Source: Streptomyces sp. 378 (lineage in GTDB: Bacteria > Actinomycetota > Actinomycetes > Streptomycetales > Streptomycetaceae). Taken from it: DNA of 64,000 bases. Of the stretch, positions 24,192-32,241 are shown piece by piece (position 1 is the first letter of the stretch; each line of letters opens with the position of its first letter). The position numbers and the translations under genes are program-made. The stretch is taken from contig NZ_JASKMS010000016.1 of the NCBI RefSeq assembly GCF_030124145.1, forward strand, positions 1-64,000, written 5' to 3'. The notes below the pieces were generated by a model, which did no database searches, was not told the origin of the DNA, and worked only from the letters and a program-made list of their open reading frames with translations.

Positions 24192-25643
24192 ATGTCCTCC
24201 TCGGCTCCCGCCAAGGTCCCCGCCCCTGAACAGCCGGGAGCCGGGCCCACGTACGGCTCACTCGACCGCTTCTTCCGGATCTCCGAGCGGGGCAGCACCC
24301 TGTCCCGCGAGGTCCGGGGCGGTCTCGCCACCTTCTTCGCGATGGCCTACATCATCGTGCTGAACCCGATCATCCTCGGCAGCGCGAAGGACATGTACGG
24401 TCACCAGCTCGACAACGGGCAGCTGGTCACCGCGACGGCCCTCACCGCCGCGCTCACCACCCTCCTCATGGGCGTCATCGGCAACGTCCCGATCGCGCTG
24501 GCCGCCGGCCTCGGCGTGAACTCCGTCGTCGCCCTCCAGCTGGCCCCGCGCATGTCCTGGCCGGACGCGATGGGCATGGTCGTCCTCGCCGGGTTCGTGG
24601 TCATGCTGCTGGTCGCCACGGGACTGCGCGAGCGCGTCATGAACGCCGTGCCCTACGGGCTGCGCAAGGCCATCTCCATCGGCATCGGCCTGTTCATCAT
24701 GCTGATCGGACTCGTCGACGCGGGCTTCGTCTCCCGCATGCCGGACGCCGCACAGACCACCGTCCCGCTCCAGCTCGGCGGTGACGGGCACCTCAACGGC
24801 TGGCCGGTGCTCGTCTTCGTCCTGGGCGCCCTGCTGACCCTCGCGCTCATCGTGCGCAAGGTCTCCGGCGCGATCCTGATCTCGATCGTCGCCATGACGG
24901 TCCTCGCGGTCGTCATCAACGCGGTGGCCAAGGTGCCGAGCTGGGGGCTGACCACGCCGAACTGGCCCGGCAACCCGGTCGCGAGCCCCGACTTCGGGCT
25001 GATCGGGCAGGTCAGCCTGTTCGGCGGCTTCGGGAAGGTCGGCATGCTCACCGGCGTGCTCTTCGTCTTCACCGTGCTGCTGTCGTGCTTCTTCGACGCG
25101 ATGGGCACGATCATGGGCGTCTCCGACGAGGCGAAGCTGACCGACGGCGAGGGGCAGATGCCCGGCATCAACAAGGTGCTGTTCGTCGACGGCCTCGCGG
25201 TCGCCGCCGGCGGCGCCAGTTCCTCCTCCGCGACGACCGCCTTCGTCGAGTCCACGGCGGGCGTCGGCGAGGGGGCCCGGACCGGTCTCGCGAACGTCGT
25301 CACCGGCGGCCTCTTCGCCACCGCCCTCTTCCTGACACCGGTCGCCACGATGGTGCCGTCCCAGGCGGCCACGCCCGCGCTGGTCGCGGTCGGCTTCCTG
25401 ATCATGGCCGGTTCGGCCAAGGAGATCGACTGGGCGGACTACACCATCGCCGTCCCGGCTTTCGTGACGATGCTGATGATGCCCTTCACCTACTCGATCA
25501 CCAACGGCATCGGCATGGGCTTCATCACCTTCGTGGTGCTGCGGCTGGCGGCCGGGCGGGGCCGGGAGGTGCCGGTGGCGATGTACGTCGTGTCGGCGGT
25601 GTTCGCGTTCTACTACCTGATGCCGGCGCTGGGTCTGACCTGA
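24192..25643 (+). CDS. NCS2-family purine permease (AzgA type)
   Basis: A 483-residue transporter with about 13 membrane helices. It starts with a Pro-rich tail and FFRISERGSTLSREVRGGLATFFAMAYI (described in parts), the AzgA/GhxP signature, then GLGVNSVVALQ, a conserved SCFFDAMGTIMGV and the Ser/Thr-rich ASSSSATTAFVESTAGV segment, all hallmarks of hypoxanthine/guanine/adenine importers. Substrate is inferred as hypoxanthine or guanine. AGGAA precedes the ATG at 24192. The 3' end overlaps the convergent ribbon-helix-helix gene by 31 bp. Confidence 0.92.
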   Translation: MSSSAPAKVPAPEQPGAGPTYGSLDRFFRISERGSTLSREVRGGLATFFAMAYIIVLNPIILGSAKDMYGHQLDNGQLVTATALTAALTTLLMGVIGNVPIALAAGLGVNSVVALQLAPRMSWPDAMGMVVLAGFVVMLLVATGLRERVMNAVPYGLRKAISIGIGLFIMLIGLVDAGFVSRMPDAAQTTVPLQLGGDGHLNGWPVLVFVLGALLTLALIVRKVSGAILISIVAMTVLAVVINAVAKVPSWGLTTPNWPGNPVASPDFGLIGQVSLFGGFGKVGMLTGVLFVFTVLLSCFFDAMGTIMGVSDEAKLTDGEGQMPGINKVLFVDGLAVAAGGASSSSATTAFVESTAGVGEGARTGLANVVTGGLFATALFLTPVATMVPSQAATPALVAVGFLIMAGSAKEIDWADYTIAVPAFVTMLMMPFTYSITNGIGMGFITFVVLRLAAGRGREVPVAMYVVSAVFAFYYLMPALGLT

Positions 25644-25846
25644 TCCCCGTCACCGGGATCGGGTGACCCGTAGAACCGCTCCGTCTCCTCGACGGCGGCC
25701 TGGAACCGCTGGTCGAAGTCATCTCGAATGAGCGTCCGGACCACATGGTCCTGGACGCTCATTCCCCGTTTCGCGGCCTGGTGCCGGAGCCGTTCGAGCA
25801 GGTCGCGGTCTATTCGCAGGCTGAGCACGCTGGTCCCCATGACCAT
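25613..25846 (-). CDS. Ribbon-helix-helix (Arc/MetJ-like) protein
   Basis: A 77-residue protein. Residues 5-45 have the beta-helix-helix pattern of a ribbon-helix-helix DNA binder (SVLSLRIDRDLLERLRHQA ... GMSVQDHVVRTLIRDD, given in parts), followed by an acidic tail resembling antitoxin C-termini. No toxin gene lies next to it, so it may be a stand-alone regulator or an orphan antitoxin. Start at the first or third ATG codon. It is divergent from the marR gene and shares its promoter region. Confidence 0.75.
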   Translation of the reverse strand: MVMGTSVLSLRIDRDLLERLRHQAAKRGMSVQDHVVRTLIRDDFDQRFQAAVEETERFYGSPDPGDGDQVRPSAGIR

Positions 25847-25960
25847 GAGGGTTGCGGCACCGTTCGGTACGGTGCGGGGCGTTCCGCAGCTCTATCACCC
25901 ATATGAGTGATGTCACGCTTCAGTGGCGGGGGTCACGGCCGGTCTGTGCGTGACCACTGG

Positions 25961-25992
25961 TCTTTAGCTAGAGTAATGAGTTACGCTAAAGA
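25961..25992. promoter_or_regulatory. MarR operator overlapping a leaderless promoter
   Basis: TCTTTAGC (25961-25968) and GCTAAAGA (25985-25992) form a perfect 8-bp inverted repeat with a 16-bp spacer. TACGCT at 25982-25987, followed by seven bases and the ATG of marR, looks like a leaderless -10 box. It overlaps the right operator arm, so a bound repressor would block initiation. This is the typical autoregulatory layout of marR genes. Confidence 0.7.
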
Positions 25993-25994
25993 AC

Positions 25995-26432
25995 ATGCCG
26001 GACCTCACCCATGGCGACGACGTAGCCGCCGTGAACTCCCTCCGATCCGCCGTGATGCGACTGTCCCGTCGGCTCAAGCACCAGCGGGTCGACGAGTCGC
26101 TCAGCCCCACCGAGATGTCGGTGCTGGGCACCCTGTCCCTGTGCGGCAAGGCCACACCGGGCGAGCTCGCCCGCAAGGAACACGTCCAGCCGCCGTCGAT
26201 GACCCGCATCGTGGCGCTGCTGGAGGCCAAGGGACTGGTCCGGCTGGAGCCGCACCCCGAGGACCGCCGCCAGAAGGTCGTCACACGCACCGAGCAGGCC
26301 GAGGCCATGCTCCAGGAGAGCCGCGCCAAGCGGAACGCGTTCCTGGCCACGCTGGTGGAGAACCTCGACGACGACGAGTGGGTGAAACTCCGCGCCGCCG
26401 CCCCCGTGCTGGAGAAGCTCGCGCACCTGTAA
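25995..26432 (+). CDS. MarR-family transcriptional regulator
   Basis: A 145-residue winged-helix repressor. The recognition helix lies in GELARKEHVQPPSMTRIVALL, and the wing is EPHPEDRRQKVVTRT with the family's DxRxxxV signature. It should act as a dimer released by a small ligand. The next gene, an MFS exporter 27 bp downstream, is its most likely target, and the upstream palindrome its operator. The start appears leaderless. Confidence 0.93.
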   Translation: MPDLTHGDDVAAVNSLRSAVMRLSRRLKHQRVDESLSPTEMSVLGTLSLCGKATPGELARKEHVQPPSMTRIVALLEAKGLVRLEPHPEDRRQKVVTRTEQAEAMLQESRAKRNAFLATLVENLDDDEWVKLRAAAPVLEKLAHL

Positions 26433-26459
26433 CCCGTATGCAGCAAGGAGGCGAACCCT

Positions 26460-27833
26460 TTGAGTTCGGGACCCGGAGCAGCTTCCGCCCCCGCACCTGA
26501 CCCCCACGACTCCCCGCCCACCCCCGGCACACCCGCCGCCCGGCCCGCCCGCACGTCCTCGATGTTCTCCTCCCTGAGGGTGCGGAACTACCGCCTGTTC
26601 TTCCTGGGGCAGGTCGTCTCCAACATCGGCACCTGGATGCAGCGCATCGCCCAGGACTGGCTGGTGCTCAGCCTCACCGGCTCCTCCACCGCCGTCGGCA
26701 TAACGACCGCGCTGCAGTTCCTGCCGATGCTGCTCTTCGGCCTCTACGGCGGTGTCCTCGTCGACCGGCTGCGCAAGCGGCCCGCGCTGCTCGTGACACA
26801 GTCGGCGATGGCCCTCACCGCGATCGCCCTGGCCGTCCTCACGCTCACCGGGCACGTCCAGGTGTGGCACGTGTACGTCGCCGCGTTCGCGGTCGGTCTC
26901 GCGACCGTCGTCGACAACCCGGCCCGGCAGTCCTTCGTCTCCGAGCTGGTCGGCCCCGGGCAGCTGCAGAACGCGGTCAGCCTGAACTCGGCGAACTTCC
27001 AGTCGGCCCGCCTGGTCGGCCCCGCCGTCGCGGGCCTGCTCATCACCGGCGTCGGCACCGGCTACGCGTTCCTCTTCAACGGCCTGTCCTTCATCGCGCC
27101 GCTCACCGGCCTGCTGCTGATGCGTGCCCGTGAGCTGCACACCGTCGAGCGCGCCCCGCGGGGCAAGGGACAGCTGCGGGAGGGCGTGCGCTACGTCACC
27201 GGCCGCCCCGAACTGATCTGGCCGATCGTCCTGGTCGGCTTCGTCGGCACGTTCGCCTTCAACTTCCCCGTCTACCTGTCGGCCTTCGCGGACGACGTGT
27301 TCCACGCGGGGGCCGGCGCGTACAGCATGTTCAACACGCTGATGGCGGTCGGCTCGGTCGCGGGCGCCCTGCTCGCCGCGCGGCGGGGCACGGCCCGGCT
27401 GCGGCTGCTGATCGTGGCGGCCATGGCCTTCGGCGCACTGGAGATCCTCGCGGCGACGACCCCCGCGCTGTGGATGTTCGCGCTGCTCATGGTCCCGCTG
27501 GGCCTGTTCGGCATGACGGTCAACGTCACGACGAACACCAGCATCCAGATGTCCACGGACCCGGCCATGCGCGGCCGCGTCATGGCCCTCTACATGATGG
27601 TCTTCCTCGGCGGCTCCCCGGTCGGCGCCCCCATCGTCGGCTGGGTCACCGACACGTACGGCGCCCGGGTCGGCCTCGCGGCCGGCGGCGCGGTGGCGGC
27701 GATCGCGGCGGCCGTCATCGGCCTGATCCTGGCCCGCGTCGGCAACCTGCGCCTCTCGGTCGGCTGGTACGGCGGCCACCCCCGGGTGCGGTTCGTCCCC
27801 CGCGAGCAGGGTCAGCTGGCCCCGGCGGCGTAG
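26460..27833 (+). CDS. MFS efflux transporter (MarR-linked)
   Basis: A 457-residue transporter of the DHA3/enterobactin-exporter-like MFS group (MFS_3): SLRVRNYRLFFLGQVVSNIGTW at the N-terminus, GGVLVDRLRKRPALL as motif A, and twelve predicted helices. The unusual TTG start is fixed by AAGGAGG eight bases upstream. It forms an operon with marR, so drug or metabolite efflux under MarR control is likely. Substrate unknown. The C-terminal tail is short and hydrophilic. Confidence 0.92.
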   Translation: MSSGPGAASAPAPDPHDSPPTPGTPAARPARTSSMFSSLRVRNYRLFFLGQVVSNIGTWMQRIAQDWLVLSLTGSSTAVGITTALQFLPMLLFGLYGGVLVDRLRKRPALLVTQSAMALTAIALAVLTLTGHVQVWHVYVAAFAVGLATVVDNPARQSFVSELVGPGQLQNAVSLNSANFQSARLVGPAVAGLLITGVGTGYAFLFNGLSFIAPLTGLLLMRARELHTVERAPRGKGQLREGVRYVTGRPELIWPIVLVGFVGTFAFNFPVYLSAFADDVFHAGAGAYSMFNTLMAVGSVAGALLAARRGTARLRLLIVAAMAFGALEILAATTPALWMFALLMVPLGLFGMTVNVTTNTSIQMSTDPAMRGRVMALYMMVFLGGSPVGAPIVGWVTDTYGARVGLAAGGAVAAIAAAVIGLILARVGNLRLSVGWYGGHPRVRFVPREQGQLAPAA

Positions 27834-27850
27834 GGCCCGATCGGGCCCGA

Positions 27851-28438
27851 TCAGTCCCGGGGGAATTCGCCGGTCGTGAGGACGAGGCCGACCACGGTGC
27901 CCGTCAGGTCGATCTCGTCCCCGAAGTCCAGGCTCAGCTCGCCCCGGTACTCGCCGTCCTTGGGTTTGGTGTGCAGATGCCAGCGGCCGGTGTACGGATC
28001 CACGATCAGGTACACCGGCACACCGGCTGCGGCGTAGGCGTCCTTCTTGGGGCCGTAGTCGTTCGCCCCGGTCTTCCTGGAGATCACCTCGGCGACGAAC
28101 TCGACGTCCTGGTAGCGCCACAGGCCCTTGTCGTTCTTCGCCGCGCCCTCCGCCATCACGGTGATGTCGGAGGCGAAGCCGTTGAGGTGGCCCGGGTAGT
28201 CGACACGGACGTCGGACTTCACGCGCTTGCGCGGGTACTTGCCGCGCAGCTGGTCGTAGATGTCCGCGATGATGTCCCAGTGGGTGTCCCGCTGAGGCGC
28301 CATGAAGATGTTCCCCCCGACGATCTCGACCTTGTAGCCCTCGGGGACCGGCATCGTCTCCACCCACTCGAACATGGTGTCGAGGGTGAGTTCACCGCTG
28401 CTGTCGGCCATCTCGATCCTGTCGTCAAGGACGGTCAT
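27851..28438 (-). CDS. Uma2-family putative endonuclease
   Basis: A 195-residue protein of the Uma2 (DUF820) family, a PD-(D/E)XK nuclease fold expanded in Streptomyces and cyanobacteria. Visible are GYKVEIVGGNIFM, the DVEFVAEVISRKTG core with catalytic-type acidic and lysine residues, and PVYLIVDPYTGRWHLH. Biological role unknown. GGAGGAG seven bases before the ATG fixes the start; the open frame continues 21 codons upstream. It ends 17 bp after the convergent MFS gene. Confidence 0.87.
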   Translation of the reverse strand: MTVLDDRIEMADSSGELTLDTMFEWVETMPVPEGYKVEIVGGNIFMAPQRDTHWDIIADIYDQLRGKYPRKRVKSDVRVDYPGHLNGFASDITVMAEGAAKNDKGLWRYQDVEFVAEVISRKTGANDYGPKKDAYAAAGVPVYLIVDPYTGRWHLHTKPKDGEYRGELSLDFGDEIDLTGTVVGLVLTTGEFPRD

Positions 28439-28522
28439 CGTGGCGCTCCTCCCCGGCCGCACCCGTGGATGGATCCGGCCGCGCGGTACAACGATACGCA
28501 CGGTGACCGGGACACGCCCGGG

Positions 28523-29056
28523 TCAGGAGGCCGCCTGCACCCGCCGGGCCAGCAACTGCCCCGGCCACTCGTTCTCGCCGACCGTGAAGGCCTCGGCGCG
28601 GGTGAAGCCGTGGGCCTCGTAGTAGCGGACGAGCTTGCCGTCGTCCCCGGCGTAGCAGTCGACGCGGAGCAGGGAGACCCCGGCGCGGCGGGTCTCCTCG
28701 GCGGCGTGGGCCAGCAGGGCGCTGCCCACGCCGAGTCCCGCGAAGCGGCGGTCGGAGGCGAGCCAGTGGATGTAGCGCTCGGGTTCGCCGGGCTGCGGGA
28801 GGTGGGACAGGTGGGCGCCCGCCGAGCCGGTGAGCGTCAGGGTGCCGGCGGGGACGCCGTCCACGTCGGCCATGTACACGCTGCCCTCCGCCATGTACCG
28901 GCCGACGGACTCCACCGTCTTCGGACTCTGAGACAGGGGCCGCGTCCCCCACTGGCCCGTGCGCCCCTGGGAGACCAGCCACTCCACGCAGCCGTCGAGC
29001 ATCGCGAGTATCGAGGGAATGCCGTCGGGCCCGCCGTCCCGGATGGTGATCCGCAT
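28523..29056 (-). CDS. GNAT-family N-acetyltransferase
   Basis: A 177-residue acetyltransferase: RYIHWLASDRRFAGLGVGSALLAHA carries the acetyl-CoA binding motif A (Q/RxxGxG/A form), followed by LLRVDCYAGDDGKLVRYYEAHGF (shown here as family signature in two parts). Substrate unknown; small-molecule or aminoglycoside-like amines are possible. The ATG at 29056 has no good ribosome site. Only 25 bp separate it from the divergent thpR start, so the two promoters must overlap the coding starts or lie inside them. Confidence 0.85.
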   Translation of the reverse strand: MRITIRDGGPDGIPSILAMLDGCVEWLVSQGRTGQWGTRPLSQSPKTVESVGRYMAEGSVYMADVDGVPAGTLTLTGSAGAHLSHLPQPGEPERYIHWLASDRRFAGLGVGSALLAHAAEETRRAGVSLLRVDCYAGDDGKLVRYYEAHGFTRAEAFTVGENEWPGQLLARRVQAAS

Positions 29057-29081
29057 GGCCTCATGGTGCCAGGCTGGACCC

Positions 29082-29654
29082 ATGAGACTCTTCGCGGCCG
29101 TGCTGCCCCCCGACGAGGTGTGCCGTGAACTCGGCACGGTGGTGGACGAGTTGCGCGCCCTGCCCGGCGCCGACGGCATGCGCTGGACGGGCCGTCCCGG
29201 CTGGCACTTCACGCTCGCCTTCTACGGCGAGGTCGACGACGGCCTCGTCCCGGAGCTGTCGGAGCGGCTGGAGCGTGCCGCGCGCCGTACCGAGCCGTTC
29301 GCGCTGGCCGTGCGGGGCGGGGGACAGTTCGGGCACGGGAAAGCGCTGTGGGCCGGGGCCGAAGGGGACCTGGCGACCCTCCGGCTGCTGGCCGAGCGGG
29401 TCGAGGCGGCGGCGCGCAAAGCGGGGGTGCCGATGGGGGAGCACCGGCGGTACAAGGCCCATCTGACCGTGGCGCGGAACCGGGCGGCGGGGGACGTGCG
29501 GGCCTTCCTGGACGCCCTCGCGGGATTCACCGGACGGACCTGGACCGTGCGCGAGCTGTGCCTGGTGCGCAGCAACCTTCCGACGTCCGGGGTCGCCGGG
29601 GAGCAGCCCCGGTACGAGGCGGTCGGGCGCTGGCCGCTCGGGGGCGCCGGTTAG
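29082..29654 (+). CDS. thpR: RNA 2',3'-cyclic phosphodiesterase (2H family)
   Basis: A 190-residue 2H-phosphoesterase with both catalytic HxTx motifs: HFTLAFYG near residue 43 and HLTVARNR near residue 127, plus the N-terminal MRLFAAVLPP typical of ThpR/LigT. It opens 2',3'-cyclic phosphates at RNA ends (and can ligate tRNA halves in vitro). No Shine-Dalgarno precedes the ATG; CAGGCT six bases before it could be a leaderless -10. Its stop codon overlaps the -10 box of the following tiny gene. Confidence 0.92.
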   Translation: MRLFAAVLPPDEVCRELGTVVDELRALPGADGMRWTGRPGWHFTLAFYGEVDDGLVPELSERLERAARRTEPFALAVRGGGQFGHGKALWAGAEGDLATLRLLAERVEAAARKAGVPMGEHRRYKAHLTVARNRAAGDVRAFLDALAGFTGRTWTVRELCLVRSNLPTSGVAGEQPRYEAVGRWPLGGAG

Positions 29655-29657
29655 GCT
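29652..29657 (+). promoter_or_regulatory. Leaderless -10 box for the 29-aa gene
   Basis: TAGGCT is followed by seven bases and then GTG at 29665, the standard leaderless layout. The box includes the TAG stop of thpR. Confidence 0.55.
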
Positions 29658-29664
29658 CGGTACC

Positions 29665-29754
29665 GTGGACCCGAAAACCCGCAACCGGATCATGGCCGGT
29701 GTGCTCGTGCTGATGTTCCTCGTCGTCGCCCTGGCTTCCGTGCTGGGGAGGTAG
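29665..29754 (+). CDS. Single-span membrane microprotein (29 aa)
   Basis: GTG-initiated 29-residue protein: a basic start (VDPKTRNR), one strongly hydrophobic helix (IMAGVLVLMFLVVALASVLG) and a terminal arginine. The sequence is what a real one-span membrane microprotein looks like, and a leaderless promoter lies directly in front. From memory, very similar short proteins are annotated in other Streptomyces, which I could not check. It follows thpR by 10 bp and precedes a strong hairpin. Confidence 0.6.
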   Translation: MDPKTRNRIMAGVLVLMFLVVALASVLGR

Positions 29755-29797
29755 GGCGGCGGGGACGGCGGACGGCCGTTTCCCCGGCTGCGGGCCG

Positions 29798-29854
29798 GTG
29801 AGGGCTGGTCACGCCCGCGGCGGAGCCGCACGCCGGACCAGCCCCGCCCCTCAC
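29798..29854. terminator. Bidirectional hairpin terminator
   Basis: GTGAGGGCTGGTC (29798-29810) pairs with the inverse sequence beginning GACCAGCCC (29836-29844) and, after a gap, CCTCAC to 29854. Inside is a second small hairpin, GCGGC-GGA-GCCGC (29817-29829). It separates the plus-strand thpR/microprotein pair from the minus-strand reductase remnant. Confidence 0.75.
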
Positions 29855-29861
29855 GGGGCGT

Positions 29862-30050
29862 TCACCAGGCGAAGGCCTCCGGGCTCGGGCCCGGGCCCGG
29901 GAAGATCTCGTCCAAGCCCGTCAGGAGCTCCTCGGACAGTTCCAGCTCGGAGGCGCGGACCGCTGAGGCCAGCTGCTCGGCGGTGCGCGGACCGACGATC
30001 GGGCCGGTCACGCCGGGGCGGGTGAGCAGCCAGGCCAGGGCGCAGGGGCG
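29862..30050 (-). pseudogene. 3' fragment of an aldo/keto reductase gene
   Basis: Read on the minus strand, the last ~60 codons encode an aldo/keto reductase C-terminus (ALAWLLTRPGVTGPIVGPRT, ending GPGPSPEAFAW and a stop). This is clearly paralogous to the end of the intact reductase gene at 30267-31253, but inverted. Homology ends near 30041; no N-terminal part or start is present. The two copies have diverged (several substitutions), so the duplication is not recent. Confidence 0.85.
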
Positions 30051-30054
30051 TACC

Positions 30055-30198
30055 GGTGGACGGCCCGCTGTCATGAACGACGACATGCTCACGGTCGCCC
30101 GCTCCAGACGGGCCAAGGGCGAGAGCGTCAACGCCATCGCCAGGGCCCTGGGCCTCTCACGCGCCACGCTGTACCGGCACATCGGCGAGGGCGCCTGA
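30055..30198 (+). pseudogene. C-terminal HTH remnant of a serine recombinase
   Basis: A 47-residue plus-strand frame, GGRPAVMNDDMLTVARS then GESVNAIARALGLSRATLYRHI, is the C-terminal helix-turn-helix of Hin/resolvase-type serine recombinases (HTH_7), including the GRP minor-groove arm. The catalytic domain is missing: the frame abuts the truncated reductase copy. It marks an old insertion or rearrangement. It might still make a short DNA-binding peptide from the internal ATG at 30073, but I treat it as a remnant. Confidence 0.8.
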
Positions 30199-30266
30199 GG
30201 TAGGCGTACCCGCTGCCCGCCGGACGTCTTGCGTGGAGTGGACTCGAAGGGGTTCGCTTGGCGGCC

Positions 30267-31253
30267 ATGGAATACACGCAGCTGGGACGTACCGGGCTCA
30301 AGGTCAGCCGCATCGTGCTCGGCACGATGAACTTCGGGCCTCAGACGGATGAAGCCACCAGCCACACCATCATGGATGCGGCGCTCGATGCGGGGCTGAA
30401 TTTCGTTGACACTGCAAATGTGTACGGGTGGGGCGAGAACAAGGGGCGCACCGAGGAGATCGTCGGTACCTGGTTCGCCAAGGGCGGGCGTCGTGACAAG
30501 ACGGTCCTGGCCACCAAGGTCTACGGGAACATGGGCGCCGACGGACCGGCCTGGCCCAACCATGACCGGCTCAGCGCCGTGAACATCCGCCGCGCCGTGG
30601 ACGCTTCCCTCAAGCGGCTCCAGACCGACTACATCGATGTCTACCAGTTCCATCACATCGACCGTTCGACGCCGTTCGAGGAGATCTGGCAGGCGATCGA
30701 CGTCCTGGTGCAACAAGGGAAGATCCTGTACGCCGGTTCCTCGAACTTCCCCGGCTACAAGATCGCCCAGGCCAACGAGAACGCGAAGACACACGGCCGG
30801 GTCGGGCTCGTCAGCGAGCAGTGCCTCTACAACCTCGCCGAGCGCCGCGCCGAGATGGAGGTCATCCCTGCCGCGCAGGACTACGGCCTCGGCGTCATCC
30901 CGTGGTCGCCGCTGCACGGCGGGCTGCTCGGCGGAGTCCTCAAGAAGGAGGCCACGGAGGGGCGCCGGGCGAGCGGACGGGCCGCCGATGCCCTCAAGGA
31001 CGCCCGCACGCGCGAGCAGATCCAGGCGTACGAGAACCTGCTCGACAGGCACGGCATCGAACCGGGCGAGGCCGCCCTGGCCTGGCTGCTCACCCGTCCC
31101 GGCGTGACAGGACCGATCGTCGGCCCGCGCACGCAGGAGCAGCTTGACTCGGCGCTGCGCGCCCTCGACCTGGACCTGGGCGCGGAGCTTCTTGCGGCTC
31201 TCGACGAGATCTTCCCGGGGCCGGGACCGTCCCCCGAAGCTTTCGCATGGTGA
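30267..31253 (+). CDS. Aldo/keto reductase
   Basis: A 328-residue NADPH-dependent reductase with the full catalytic tetrad: Asp and Tyr in FVDTANVYGWG, Lys in VLATKVYG, His in YQFHHID. C-terminal cofactor-binding segment GPIVGPRTQEQL is present, length normal for the family. An in-frame TTG at 30258 lies five bases after AAGGGG and may be the true start; the ATG at 30267 gives the family-typical MEYTQLGRTGLKVSR. Its 3' end is an inverted, diverged duplicate of the fragment at 29862. Substrate unknown. Confidence 0.92.
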   Translation: MEYTQLGRTGLKVSRIVLGTMNFGPQTDEATSHTIMDAALDAGLNFVDTANVYGWGENKGRTEEIVGTWFAKGGRRDKTVLATKVYGNMGADGPAWPNHDRLSAVNIRRAVDASLKRLQTDYIDVYQFHHIDRSTPFEEIWQAIDVLVQQGKILYAGSSNFPGYKIAQANENAKTHGRVGLVSEQCLYNLAERRAEMEVIPAAQDYGLGVIPWSPLHGGLLGGVLKKEATEGRRASGRAADALKDARTREQIQAYENLLDRHGIEPGEAALAWLLTRPGVTGPIVGPRTQEQLDSALRALDLDLGAELLAALDEIFPGPGPSPEAFAW

Positions 31254-31477
31254 AGTGACAAATCCGCTTCCCTTACGCACCACACCTGTTCGTCGTCGCC
31301 GGGCCGTTCGCCGGGGTGAACTCGGGTGCGTCCCCGGCCCGGTGGAGGTCGGGCACCGGGCCGGGAAGGGTGACGGCCTCAGCGCACCGCGCCGCGCGCG
31401 TCACCGGCGTGCCGGTCGTCCGAGGGGGAGGCCGACCGATGCTCGTGGCCGGTGACCGGGACCCGGAGGCGAGCGCG
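31254..31477. other. Intergenic, nothing recognised
   Basis: This 224-bp gap between the convergent aldo/keto reductase and SGNH hydrolase genes contains G/C-rich inverted segments (for example GTGACGGCC ... and ACCGGC-GT-GCCGGT near 31399-31412) that could terminate transcription. I see no coding sequence. Confidence 0.4.
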
Positions 31478-32152
31478 TTACGGCTCGTAAGGACCGGCCA
31501 GGGCCCAGCCCTGGTGCATCGCCTCGGCGAAGGCCGCCGCGATCTTGTGTTCGCCGCTCGCGTTGGGGTGGGTGCCGTCATAGGTGTCGGTGTCGACGTC
31601 GTACGACGGCGGGGGTGAGGCCAGCAGGACGGGGGAGCCGGGCTCGTCGAGGTCCGCGGCCGTCTTGGCGAGGAGTTCGTTGAAGCGGGCGACCTCGGTG
31701 GCGAAGGCCGAGTCCGACCGGGCGCGCACGTTCGGGGTGACCGGCAGCCACACCATGCCCACCCGCCGGTTCGCCGCTCGTGCCTCGGTCACGAAGGCCC
31801 GGACGTTCTCGGCGGTCTGCTCGGCGTTCGTGTAGAAGCCCAGGTCGATGAGGCCGAGCGAGACCAGGAGCACGTCCGCGCGGCACGAGCGCACCGCGTC
31901 GCCGATCAGCGGCGCCATGTGCTGCCAGCCCTCGCCCCAGCCGGCCAGGTGGGCACGCGGGAAGTCCGGATCGGCGTAGGCGTACGACACCGGGGCCCCG
32001 GCTGCCTGGTCGTAGAGCGTCTCGCGCGGGCCGACGAGGGTGAAGGGACCGCCGTAGGAACGGCACAGGTGCTGCCACAGCCGGTAGCGCCATGTGTGTT
32101 CGCCCGTGCTTCCGATCGTCATGGAGTCACCGACGGGCATGAACCTGAGCAT
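31478..32152 (-). CDS. SGNH/GDSL-family hydrolase
   Basis: A 224-residue esterase-like protein: block I VGDSMTIGS with the nucleophile serine, and block V DGTHPN with the catalytic Asp-His pair near the C-terminus. Block III is LVSLGLIDLGFY, so the usual GxND asparagine is not evident, which weakens a classical oxyanion hole. No signal peptide, so probably cytoplasmic. The start at the ATG before RFMPVGDS matches relatives; a GTG 19 codons upstream is open too. Substrate unknown. Confidence 0.82.
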   Translation of the reverse strand: MLRFMPVGDSMTIGSTGEHTWRYRLWQHLCRSYGGPFTLVGPRETLYDQAAGAPVSYAYADPDFPRAHLAGWGEGWQHMAPLIGDAVRSCRADVLLVSLGLIDLGFYTNAEQTAENVRAFVTEARAANRRVGMVWLPVTPNVRARSDSAFATEVARFNELLAKTAADLDEPGSPVLLASPPPSYDVDTDTYDGTHPNASGEHKIAAAFAEAMHQGWALAGPYEP

Positions 32153-32241
32153 CCGCTCATCATGGACGATCAGGCCCTCCGGCGGAGTGTGAGTCGGGCC
32201 ACGCCCCACTGAACGGTCGGGCGGGATGGCAGGCTTGGGGC

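Noticed and set aside
29862-31283. Long minus-strand frame covering the reductase and its fragment
   Set aside because: Only its last part (29862-30050) encodes reductase sequence; the rest is antisense to the intact reductase gene.
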